DNA of 64,000 bases from Hemerocallis citrina (Eukaryota; Streptophyta; Magnoliopsida; Asparagales; Asphodelaceae), in NCBI GenBank assembly GCA_017893485.1, contig CM030364.1, positions 207,873,384 to 207,937,383 on the forward strand. Direction: 5' to 3'. A program made the translations under genes and the position numbers. Shown piece by piece: positions 1 to 9,178 of this stretch. The notes beneath the pieces were generated by a model. That model did no database searches and was not told where the DNA came from. It saw only the letters and a list, made by a program, of their open reading frames with translations. Positions within the stretch are counted from its first letter, which is position 1, and each line of letters starts with the position of its first letter.

Positions 1-1290
1 GTGTGAATTATTCTTGTTAAAGAATAGTGTGACAATAATGAGTTGTGAATATTCATTTTAACCATATACTTGGTGATATGATTTTTAATGTGGAAATAAA
101 TATTGGATGAAATACATGATGAATAATTGAACTCCATGTATGGTTATTGACTCATGAATAATTTAGAAATCATGTGATTGGAAAAGAGAAATGTTATTGA
201 GTATGACAACTCAAACATGTGAATTTATGAATTGAAATTGAAAATTAGAGTGTAGCCAAAAATTCACACCGGCAAGTGAAAGTGATGAAACATGAATATT
301 GAAATTGAAAAGACCAGTTTGGGTCATTGTGAAATGAAAGAAATAAGACCGGTAGTAGTGAGAGGGCTAACTCTAAGAGATTGATTTTGTTCATGATTTC
401 ATTAAATTAAGAATTAGTACATAGTGAAGAGGTGATGAAAGTGAGAGAAAAATACAAGTATGAGGGCCTCGAGTCTACGATGTGAGAGTGATTCACAGAA
501 TGCATGCTTGATGCATCAAGACATGGCATGGGCACTACTCCAGAATTATCGAGATCTTGGCGACGCTTGTGGGATGTTTGGTGACTGCAAGAGGATCGTG
601 TGCCATGAAGGAGGCTGAATTGCCACAAAATGCATGCTTGATGCGTCAAGACATGGCGTGGGATTCCCCTCCAGGTTTTCTGTACACGAGCTTGTACTCA
701 TAGATCATCTAGGATACTTACCGTAGTTACAGTAGTAGATTAAGTCATGACGAGGGATTGAACCCTACAAGATAAAGAACGGTTAAGAGGCTTGCCCTCA
801 GACCTATGTAGTATGGGATGCATAGAATCCGAACAAGTGTGCATTAGTGTCATGTAATATAAATATTTGCATTAAGGACTAAGTGCACAATCACAACACG
901 ACATCAATAGGGTATTCCCTTTAGTTTGATATGTGACAAGTTTGTGTTTGTTAAATATGGAAAATCAGTTATACTATTTCCGGTATAGAGAGGATGGCCG
1001 TGTATAATGTTCGTCGGTTGAATAAACTGACGTACCCACAGTTTTGTATGCAGGATAAATGACATGATAAAGATTAAAGAAGAACAGATGCTTAGAGATT
1101 ATTCAAATGTTGATGTACATTTATTTAAATGTTGTAAATTTGCTTCCGATGTAAAATGTAAAGTGTAAAGTTTTCATGTAACTCTGTTGTAAAGTGAAAA
1201 GTTTTAAATTCCTTATAAAATTGTACGAAAGAAGTGTAATGATCATGTGGAATCTCGAATTAGTTGTGTTTTGGAATTCGGGGCGTTACA
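1..1290 (+). mobile_element. Family-A long LTR, copy A1 (3' part, cut by window edge)
   Basis: This is the last 1.29 kb of a long LTR whose other copies here are 3.2-3.4 kb. It ends in GGGGCGTTACA, matching the ends of A2 (18672) and A4 (35567) and the reverse-oriented starts of A3, A5 and A6. Shared internal landmarks are the paired hairpins (507-650), the block around GGGATTGAACCCTACAAGA (753-772) and the segment before TATGCAGGATAAA near 1050. No coding sequence is present. It interrupts the reverse-transcriptase part of the Athila element that begins at 1291. The expected 5-bp target duplication is GCACC on the right; the left copy lies outside the window, so solo versus full-element status cannot be decided. 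Confidence 0.8.
507..650 (+). other. Paired hairpins of family A, copy A1
   Basis: Two copies of CTTGA-TGCR-TCAAG at 507-520 and 637-650, 130 bp apart and each followed by ACATGGCRTGGG. The 5-bp stem is perfect in both. Other family-A copies have different stem bases that still pair (see A2-A6). Confidence 0.6.
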
Positions 1291-2521
1291 GCACCACTTC
1301 TTGCATTGATGGATTTAATCTTCGCTGTGGCTGCACAATAGGTTTTAAATCATCCTCCATTAGAATTTTATGCATGCAAATTGAAGGACTAATCCCTTTT
1401 ATATCAGAAATGTTCCATCCCAAGGAAGTTTTATGTTTTCTCAAAACTCTCAACAATTTTTCTTCTTCAAAATTATTCAAAGAATCATTGATAATAACAG
1501 GAAAAGTGGAGTTTTGGCCTAAAAATGTGTACCTCAAACTCGATGGGAGTTGTTTAAGCTCAAGTTGTTGTGGTGATGAGAAAATGAGTGGTGTGTCTTC
1601 CAAATTTTTATCATAATCACAAATCTCTTCATTTTCTAATTCAAGTGTTTCTGAATTTGTTAAGCATTCTTCTAAATGTAATTTAGCAATTTCATCCAAA
1701 TGTGTTTCTCCCATGACTTCACTTACTTGAAAGCATGCATGAACTTCTGAGGGAAGCTCCATGGATTTAAATACATCAAATGTTACCTGTTCGTTGTCAA
1801 CCCTAAGAATAAGTTTACCTTGTTGCACATTAATCAATGTTCTCCCTGTTGCAAGAAAAGGTCTCCCCAAAATCAAAGGAATTTGTTCATCTTCCTCCAT
1901 GTCAAGTACAATAAAATCAGCTGGAAATATGAATTTGTCAACTTTCACCAAAACATCTTCAATGATACCTTTTGGATATTTGATTGACCTGTCCGCCAAT
2001 TGCAAAGAAATTGTTGTAGGCTTTGCTTCTCCAATACCTAGTTTCCTGAAAACAGAATATGGCATGAGATTAATACTCGCTCCTAAATCACTTAGTGCTT
2101 TATAAAAAGGAGAATTTCCAATAGTGCAAGGAATTGTAAAACTCGCTGGATCTTTAAGTTTAGGTGGTAGCTTCTTTTGCAAAATTGCACTACTTTCTTC
2201 AGTTAACATCACCATCTCATACTCTTCTAGCTTCCTCTTGTTTGATAAAATGTCCTTCAAAAATTTAGCATATTTAGGCATTTGTTCTAAAGCTTCAATA
2301 AGAGGAATATTAATATGCAATTGCTTGAAAATATTTAAAAATTTTGCAAATTGATCATCAAGCTTATTCTTTCTAAGTCTTTGTGGAAAAGGAATAGATT
2401 GATCATAAGGAGAATTAGTACAAGTGTTAGAATTTAACTCCCCTGAAATGGTTTGGCTTGACTCTCCCTTGTGCTGCTTGTTCTTCCATAATTTGTTCGT
2501 TTTCACCTCCCCTTTATCCAC
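1291..2521 (-). pseudogene. pol: Athila-1 pol: protease and N-terminal RT junction
   Basis: A 411-codon open frame covers the Gag/Pol linker, the aspartic protease and the approach to reverse transcriptase. Residues 60-110 carry the Athila linker (IPFPQRLRK, EALEQMPKYAKFLKDIL). The protease active site is DLGASINLMP near residue 146, and ILGRPFLAT near 217 is the flap/second conserved motif. The frame ends at QRRLNPSMQEVV, the point just before the RT domain, where A1 interrupts it. In the family the protease cuts the Gag-Pol polyprotein in the virus-like particle. The frame itself is free of stops, which is unusual in this window, but the gene is truncated and cannot give RT or integrase. 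Confidence 0.9.
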
Positions 2522-2958
2522 ATCTTGTTCTACATTTTTGATTTGTGGCTGCCCAATTGTTGCCCCGCTTCTAAGTGTTATTGCCTTGGCATGCTCCTTG
2601 GGGTTTACAACTGTGTTGCTTGGTAATGTTCCTGCAGCTCTTTCATTAAGAATATTAGAAATTTGACTAATTTGTACCTCGAGATTGTGAATAGGAGCCG
2701 AAGTTGAATTTGCAATATTTTGAATTGCTTGTCTGTCTTTTGCATGTATTGCTTGAACATTTCTTCTAATGTCGGCTTCTTTTCTTGTTGTTGAAAATTT
2801 TGTTGTGGTCTAGCTCCTCCTTGATTATTGTTCCAAGAAAAATTGGGGTGATTTCTCTATCCTAGATTGTATGTGTTTGCATAAGGGTTATTTTGCCTTT
2901 AAAAATTTGACACATAATTTGCATGTTCGGCATTTGATGGAGCAAAAGAGTTCCCCAC

Positions 2959-3899
2959 TTAGCAATCTGCACTAGAATGACTTCCTGCACAAGGATCACA
3001 AATGATATGAGATTGAATAGAATTAACATTCATATTACCTATTTGCTTAGATAAAATATCAATTTTTGCAGTTAAATTAGAAATAGGGTCAAGTTCAAAA
3101 ACTCCCGCCACTTTTCTTTGCATTGTACTTTCTGAGGACCACTGATAATTATTAGATGCCATTTCTTCTAAAAGTTCATAAGTTGCTTCATGAGTTTTGC
3201 TCATCAAAGCACCTCCAGCTGCTGCATCTACCATGGATCGATTTGTAGCCCCCAAACCATTATAGAAAGTTTGCACTTTTAGCCATTTTGAAAGTTCATA
3301 ATGCAGACACTTTCTTAATAGATCTTTGTACCTCTCCCATGCATCATATAATGACTCTGTCTCGAGTTCAGTGAATGTTGTGATGTCATTTCTTAACTTT
3401 GCTATTTTTGCTGGGGGGAAATACTTTGCCAAAAAATTTTGTGCTAGCCCTTCCCAAGTTGTAATAGCTCCCTGTGGTAAAGAATTCAACAAAGCCTTTG
3501 CCTTATCTCTAAGTGAGAAAGGAAAAAGTCTCAGTCAAATAGCGTTATTCGAAACTCCATTGTGTTGAAGGTATCACATATTTCGAGAAAGTTTGCGATG
3601 TGAACATTTGGATCGTCATGTGCTAGTCCTCCAAATTGAACTGTTTGCTGAATCATCTGAATAATTGCGGGTTTGATTTCAAAATTGTTTGCTTCAATTA
3701 CTGGCCTTGTGATACTTGATATTGTTCCTTCGACTGAGGGCATTGCATAATCCCTCAAAGCATTGTTCTCCTCTCTGTTCGCCATGGATAACGAGGATGT
3801 GGTCTTTTCTTTCATTTCCTTTCTGATTGGACGTAAAGTTCTTTCAATTTCTGGGTCAAAAAGTTTAGGCTCTAATGGGTTAGATCTGGGCATACACAT
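2959..3899 (-). pseudogene. gag: Athila-1 gag (frameshifted)
   Basis: The N-terminal part (3899-3531) begins MCMPRSNPLEPK and runs to LEICDTFNT, then loses frame. The continuation resumes as GVSNNAI, then a TGA in place of Trp, then LRLFPFSLRDKAKALLNS and on through 3492-2959. The core Gag motif TWEGLAQNFLAKYFPP is intact, and the C-terminus has a CCHC zinc knuckle (C-DP-C-AGS-H-SSAD-C) that would bind genomic RNA. A stop follows the knuckle. The 2522-2958 stretch encodes the degenerate Gag/Pol linker in broken frames. Gag forms the particle shell in the cytoplasm. At least one frameshift (near 3550) and two stops make this copy non-functional. Confidence 0.9.
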
Positions 3900-4177
3900 C
3901 TAAAACCCTGAAAAACAAGTAAATAAAGAAAAAATATAAGTCAAAAGGGTAAAGAAGTAACAAATAAATAAATAAATAAATAAATAAAAATCCTAAGTCC
4001 TAAAATATAAAAATAGAAAACTAAATACAAATAAAAATGAAAAGAAAAATAAATAAAAGTAAAAGTTAGTCAAAAGAAAATAAAAGATGTAAAATAATAA
4101 TAAAATAAAAAAAATTACAAAAAAATCCAAACTAGCAATAATCTAGCAAATTTCAATATCAATAAAAGAATAACTAA

Positions 4178-4195
4178 TCCCCGGCAACGGCGCCA
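4178..4195 (-). other. Primer binding site (tRNA-Asp)
   Basis: The minus strand reads TGGCGCCGTTGCCGGGGA, an 18-nt complement of the 3' end of plant tRNA-Asp, the usual Athila primer. It lies 6 bp inside the 5' LTR. This fixes the element orientation and LTR boundary. Confidence 0.93.
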
Positions 4196-4201
4196 AAAAC
4201 T

Positions 4202-5930
4202 TGATGTGAATATTTGCAAGTGTACAAAATCGCAACAAGTAGTATAGTTAAGTGAATAGAGTGTCGATCCCACAGGGACTAGATATTTTATTGAGTACCG
4301 ATATCACTAGATTAATCACTATTTGGAAGATCGAAATTTATAAATGATAAAACAACTAAATTAAATTAATCTAATTAAAACTAACTAAATTTGTGAAGAG
4401 GGAGAAGGTTGTGAAACAGTGAAACTCTTGTAATTTGTTAATGGTAAAATTAGTTCTAGGGCTCTTGATTTCATCTCGTTTATCACATACATAAATTGTA
4501 ACTCCTAAAAATATTATCTTTCCAAGTTGTAGACCAAAATCCTAAAAATATTAACCACTCTATCCATGTTGTCTAAAAATTATTCTCAACTAATTATTTG
4601 CCTATCCATCAAATTATTAATTGAAAATTTGGATTTCTTAATGGTCATATCCTCCAATAACGGTGTTTAATCTTTATTAACCACAAATCACCAGTTCGGT
4701 CTCTTCATGATTTAAAAGATCATACAAATGTCTATCCACCATTGTACGCATAAATAATAAAATTAACAGACAACCATAGAAAAATAGAATAATAGTAAGG
4801 AATTAAAATTGTGTTATACAAAACTAGGCTACATCTTAGCCTCTAGAAAAATAAATTTAGTTCATATTCAATTTGCATCTAATAAAAATTGTTTGGGATT
4901 GAATCAAAAATATAGAGAAGAAGAGATACAAAAAGAAATAAAAATAATGCAAACCGAACTCCTAAAACCGAGCCCAAGTTCCTTTCTCTCTCTTCTCTGT
5001 TCTCTGTCTCAAATAACCGAACCCAAAACTGTCGCCTCTGCACACCTCGGGACACGCACCGGTCAGATCCGCAGAGGCGTCACGTCGCTGAGTCAGCAGG
5101 TTGGGTCCCGCCTAGTCAGCCGACAGCAGTCCACGCCTGTCACTGTCGCTGCACGTGGGTCCCGCGCCTGCTGCTTCTGCTTCTCTTTTTCCTGTCGCCA
5201 CGTCAAGCAGCAACTGCTGTCAGTCTCTGTGCCGCCTCGATCCGCGTGCCAAGAAACCAGCTCTTCTGCCCCCATGTCAGCGCTTCTCTCTTTTTCTTCG
5301 TCTTGAACCGCAAGTAAGAAGAGAGAAAGACTCTCTTCTTTTTCTATTTTATTTTTATTTTTATTTTTATTATTTTTTTGAAGCAATTGATCAGCCGTCA
5401 CCTCTTACTCCTTCTCTCTCCTTTGGTTTGTACTTATAGAGAACGAGAAGAGGAGTTAGGGTTTGCACTTTTTGCAGAATAGTCCTTCTTCTTTTATTTA
5501 TTTCCTTCCTTATTTGACCAGAATTTTATTTCTTTCTCTTTTCTCCTTTTCTTTCCTTTTCTTTCAACCACGTGCTTCTGCATACACAAAATAAGACCAA
5601 AATTTAGGATTTAAAAATAAAATAAAATTAATTAGTTCAAAATTAATTAAACTAACTAAAAATCATAATAGCTCATTAAAATCCTTCTAAAATTATTTCG
5701 CATTTTTAACTCAACAAAACAATAATAATTAATAAATCCATTATTTTATTTTGTTTGTTGATTTTTTTCCACAAATCTTTACTTTTTGCATCAAAAATAT
5801 TATTTCTTCAAAAATAATTAATTAATTGAAATCTTATAGAAATAAGATGAATTATAAACAATATCAATGAAAACAAGCAATTTTAATTGGTAAATGAGTA
5901 CAAATATCTGTATATAAATTAGACACATCA
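4202..5930 (-). repeat. Athila-1 5' LTR (1,729 bp)
   Basis: Bounded by the inverted ends TGATGTG and CACATCA and adjoining the primer site. It matches the LTR at 43342-45003 along its length (for example GTACAAAATCGCAACAAGTA near the start and AATTAGACACATCA at the end). A minus-strand TATA-like CTATAAGTAC lies at about 5434-5443, so U3 is about 490 bp and the rest is R/U5. The part just downstream of the TATA (5020-5330) is GC-rich with overlapping short frames on both strands; I regard these as leader sequence, not genes. Confidence 0.9.
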
Positions 5931-7198
5931 ATGGTTCTGCGTAATGTTTGACGGTGTTCAGAACTTATCCGTCTTGTACCCAGCTAGTTATAGGAGCAAC
6001 CCTGAGGGATAGTTATTTTCCCAACTTGCTGTATGGTTCCTCTAATAAATTGTGAGAGTCACATCCAGTGGCGAGTTGAACTCCAAGTGTTGCTTTTGCA
6101 AATTTTATTTGAGTAACCGCAATCTACGATTTTGGACCTCTAATCTGTCTTTAAGGAATTTTAACTAGTTTCAGGAATAGGTCGATTAGCGAATTGAACT
6201 CCGAACGTGCTTGATTGCAGCTTGCTAAAGTAACTTTGAGCCATTAGTATGGATTACTAACTTGTTATTTTAGATATTAACATGTTGTAGGAGCAGACCG
6301 AATGGCGAGTTAAACTGCAGACTTTCTTTGTCACAAGTTGATAAAGTAACATCGAGCCATGGGTATGGACTCTGAACCTGACGTCGTGGCATTAACTGAT
6401 TGTAGGAGCAGATCAAATACTGGAGTGAACTTTGAACTTGTTTTGTTGCAAATTGCTAGAGTAACTTTGAGCCATGGGTATGGACTTCGAACCCGTCTTA
6501 TAAGGAGCTTTTGGAATCTTTGGTTCTGATTTTAGGAGTAGGCTTGGTGTTTAACTCATTGTATGCATCCGTAGAGTTGTACAATAGTTCTGCAAAATGT
6601 AATACTAAATTTTATTGGAAGATCAAACTAAGTGTCTGCTCTAGTGGCTGGCCATTATTACATGAAGCGATCGGTAATGAAAGCGGTCTTTATTGAAAAG
6701 TAACACTAAATGGTTGTTGTAGTGGCTGGCCTTTATTACAAATTGAGAAAATTTGCTGCTACTACTATGAGAGGACGTTTTAGACGTCATCGTTGTACTA
6801 CATAAGGTGTTCTACTTTCCAAGTCCCTGCTGATATCTCCTTGCCCCCCGGGTCTTCATGTTGATGAGCCGCTAGGTGGAAAACTTGGTAGACCTTGCTT
6901 GGACTTGCCTATTTAGAGCGAGCCTCCCCTTGTTTTGCATAGAGAAGGGAACATCTTCAAATTAGCTAATGTGTTTTGGCAGGAATAGTTCATTCCATTG
7001 AATGAGTGGAGTGGCGTCGGGCGGGGGATTCATGTTTATTATTGTGTTCTTATGAGAACAAATTTGGACCTTGTAGGAGAAGATTTGACAGGTTTGGAAG
7101 TTCTTGGCAGGGTTGTCTATGGCAGTGGCTTCAAGCATGTTTGTGGGCTTGGAGTTATTGTGGCTACTTTCCGGTGGTAGATCTATGGCGTTGAGGGG
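5931..7198. repeat. Unassigned degenerate repeat block
   Basis: No convincing coding frame. It contains a diverged tandem repeat (next entry), then two partial repeats of TAACACTAAATGGTTGTTGTAG-type sequence around 6600-6740 and featureless sequence to 7198. It may be the non-coding 3' part of the Tat remnant to its right or the debris of another element; I could not place it. The Athila-1 LTR inserted at its left edge. Confidence 0.4.
5985..6515 (+). repeat. Diverged ~116-bp tandem repeat, about 4 units
   Basis: The marker GAGCCATNNGTATGG starts at 6238, 6354 and 6469 (spacings 116 and 115), and TAGGAGCAG-type markers recur near 5993, 6172, 6290 and 6402. Units are well diverged. Each ends with a variant of GGCGAGTTGAACTCC followed by GTAACTTTGAGCC. 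Confidence 0.7.
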
Positions 7199-7811
7199 TA
7201 GAACCGAGCCCCCCCATTGTCACGGTGTAGCATGCTCATGCTGCATGTTGGCTTCCTTCAACTTGGCCTTCGCCTGTTATTGTTGGGAACATCATTTTCA
7301 TGTGGAACGCAGAAGTAACTACATGGAAGGACGCTAGGTCGGGATGGTCGAATATTGCGTTGTATGCGGCTTTGACGTTGAATATCATAAAGTCAAGTGC
7401 TTTCGTTCGAATAGCGGGGGCTTTTACTGCTGTCACATCAAGTGTGAGGATTCCTTCTACTTGAACGGAGACACCAGATAATACATGGAGTGTATAACTG
7501 GCTGGATTGAGTCGGTCTCGGGAGAGCTTTAGAGCATCGAATGTGGCCATGAAGAGGATGTTTACCGAGCTGCCATTATCTACAAGGATACGTCGCACCT
7601 CATGGTTTGCCATGCATAGGTTAATAGCCAGTGCATCGCAATGGGGTGTTTTGATGCCCTCGAGATCTTTATCAGAGAATGATAAAGATAGGTCCAAACA
7701 CTTTGCAAGTTGAGCATTGTGTACTGAATTAATTTCCCTCATGAAGGCTTTGCGGGAGGAGTTGGAATCTCCCCCAATTGAACCTCCATAAATAGTGTGG
7801 AGAATGGGCAT
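7199..7811 (-). pseudogene. Tat-1 protease (Ty3/gypsy Tat lineage)
   Basis: The 191-codon frame 7811-7236 has the layout of Tat-lineage proteases: YGGSIGGDSNSSRKAF at the start, DLEGIKTPHCDAL before the core, the active site ILVDNGSSVNILF near residue 96, and AYNAIFDHPDLASF with HMKMMFPT near the end. The family usually reads ILGRP where this has IFDHP. After GQVEGSQHAA a TGA stop replaces the Arg codon expected there (CGA to TGA) and family-like residues ACY follow, so the stop is secondary decay. No RT follows on the left, so the element is truncated near 7200. Confidence 0.85.
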
Positions 7812-8436
7812 CTATTCATAATCTTGCGATTAGAATGGCCTCTCTTGACGCTTATTAGCCCCTGGGGGGAGGATTTTCGGCGTTGTTATCTTTCTACACA
7901 AACTTGGAGAGATAGCCCCTACGAATCAGAGCTTCAAGTTCTTCTTTAAGGGCTCAACAGTCGTCGGTGGTGTGTCCATGGTCCTTGTAAATGTGCACCA
8001 CTTGTTTCTATCTCTTCTTTTGCAGGTTGTTGGGAGGAGGAAGAACTGTCCCATCCTTTTCAACTGCCATGAAGATGGCAGACACACTTACATTCAGGGG
8101 GGTGAATTTGTCGAAATGGGGTGTTGGAGGAGAACGGCATTGACTCGTGCCATCTTTCTGGAACTTCTTGGACGTTTCCTCACTTGCATTCTTCTGTTTG
8201 TTCACGGAAGATGACTCTTTCTTGGCTTGTGGATTGAGAGCTTCCTCGACCCAAACGTATTTGTCGCTCCTTTCTAGGAGCTCAGTGAAATCTTTAGGGG
8301 GATTCTTCACGAGTGTAGCTTTTAGTTCTTTATGAGTAGCCTTGTGGCGAAAAGCTGCAGCTACCACTGATGAGTCTGATATTGGGAAAATTGTAAGTGA
8401 TCTCCATCGTTGATTCTGGCACGAATCGCAATGCAA
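7812..8436 (-). pseudogene. gag: Tat-1 gag, C-terminal part
   Basis: The frame 8436-8008 holds the Tat Gag segment SDSSVVAAAFRHK, then NPPKDFTELLERSDKYVWVEEA, the normal order in this lineage. Upstream, LRARINDGDHLQF lies in another frame, so there is a frameshift near 8385. Downstream at about 8005-7925 is the zinc-knuckle-like GHTTDDC followed by a stop and ALKEELEALIRRGYLSKFV, also typical of Tat. The N-terminal half of Gag is missing because the plus-strand Tat-2 LTR begins here. Gag would assemble particles; this copy cannot. Confidence 0.82.
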
Positions 8437-8892
8437 TTAACTGGGCCCAGGCCAAATAGATCCAGGGGCTTTCCACAAGCCCATTCGCATGCCCCAGTGA
8501 GTCACCTACCGTTCGCACAGAGCGCTCCATCGGTTACGCTGTAACCGCACCCCCCTAAAATTACGGGGCTAATCAATCCCAGTTCAGGATCAAAGAGATT
8601 TCTCCCCGAACCTATAACTACAGCGGCTCCTGAACAGCTGCAGGTAAAGACTCCTTCTCCACATAATCCTTACCACAAAATAGCTGCTTTCTAACTTAAG
8701 CATCGAAGGTTCTATCACCGGGAATACTCCCGGTATTTCAGGCTTTATTTTGTAGGTTTGTAGAGCGGTCATCGATCGTCCAACTCATCCAATATCCACC
8801 CAGGTTCGGATCGAATGATAGGATTATCGCGGTTTCCTCAAAACTAAGAACACACACTATCCGTTGATCCCACACGCCCAAGAAAAGACGGC
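8437..8892 (+). repeat. Putative 5' LTR of Tat-2
   Basis: Inferred as the stretch between the end of Tat-1 gag homology (about 8436) and the primer site at 8900. The end near GACGGCA (8888-8892) is a plausible CA terminus. The left boundary is uncertain by several bases. No second LTR copy is in the window, so the assignment rests on position only. Confidence 0.5.
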
Positions 8893-8899
8893 AATAAAT

Positions 8900-8917
8900 T
8901 GGCGTCGTCTGTGGGAA
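8900..8917 (+). other. Primer binding site of Tat-2
   Basis: TGGCGTCGTCTGTGGGAA is one base off the TGGCGCCGTCTGTGGGA motif I know from Tat-lineage elements at this position. It precedes the Gag start codon at 8973 by about 55 bp. Confidence 0.75.
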
Positions 8918-8972
8918 ACCGCAGATCAATCTTACCTCCGACCCAAGTCTCAATCCAAAGCCACTCCCTCCC

Positions 8973-9178
8973 ATGGCTCCTCGAACTAAGAAGTCCACTG
9001 TTATGGGACCTTCAATCCCTCCTCCCCCACTGGTCCAAAGCCCCTCCAACACCCAAGGGTCGCGGAGACAGTGGGCTGAGAGTCCCCAGAGAATAGCTCT
9101 GAGCACATCCCGCTCCACCAGAGACCAGTCAATCAACTTGTGTTGGGCGACCTCCGGGACATCATCATCAAACGGTCC
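8973..9178 (+). pseudogene. gag: Tat-2 gag, N-terminal fragment
   Basis: Opens with MAPRTKKSTVMGPSIPPPPL just downstream of the primer site and stays open through NGPV, where Tekay element B enters at 9179 (TGTCAAGCCC). The proline/serine-rich, poorly conserved start is normal for Tat Gag. The continuation is found 32 kb away at 41118-41370 on the same strand. The start codon is supported by its position after the primer site and by the lack of any upstream ATG in the frame. The 5-bp duplication of the B insertion cannot be checked because the right end of B is deleted. Confidence 0.75.

Larger units (their letters stand above)
1291..5930 (-). mobile_element. Athila-1: Ty3/gypsy Athila-lineage element, 5' LTR to RT start
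   Basis: Minus-strand order is 5' LTR (5930-4202), tRNA-Asp primer site (4195-4178), gag (3899-2959), protease and the first residues of reverse transcriptase (2521-1291), then the A1 insertion. The remaining RT, RNase H, integrase and 3' LTR must lie left of the window. Lineage is shown by the primer site, the DLGASINLMP protease motif and the ILGRPFLAT flap motif. The stretch 3900-4177 is an AT-rich untranslated leader with (AAAT)n runs near 3965-3990. Gag is broken, so this copy is not autonomous. Confidence 0.9.

Noticed and set aside
1194..2666. Plus-strand frames opposite Athila-1 pol (1194-1616, 1761-2105, 2124-2354, 2424-2666)
   Set aside because: Shadow frames of the minus-strand pol gene, which has clear family motifs.
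5093..5439. Overlapping frames on both strands in the Athila-1 LTR
   Set aside because: GC-rich leader sequence just after the LTR TATA box; no motif, and the Athila-2 LTR does not keep the frames.
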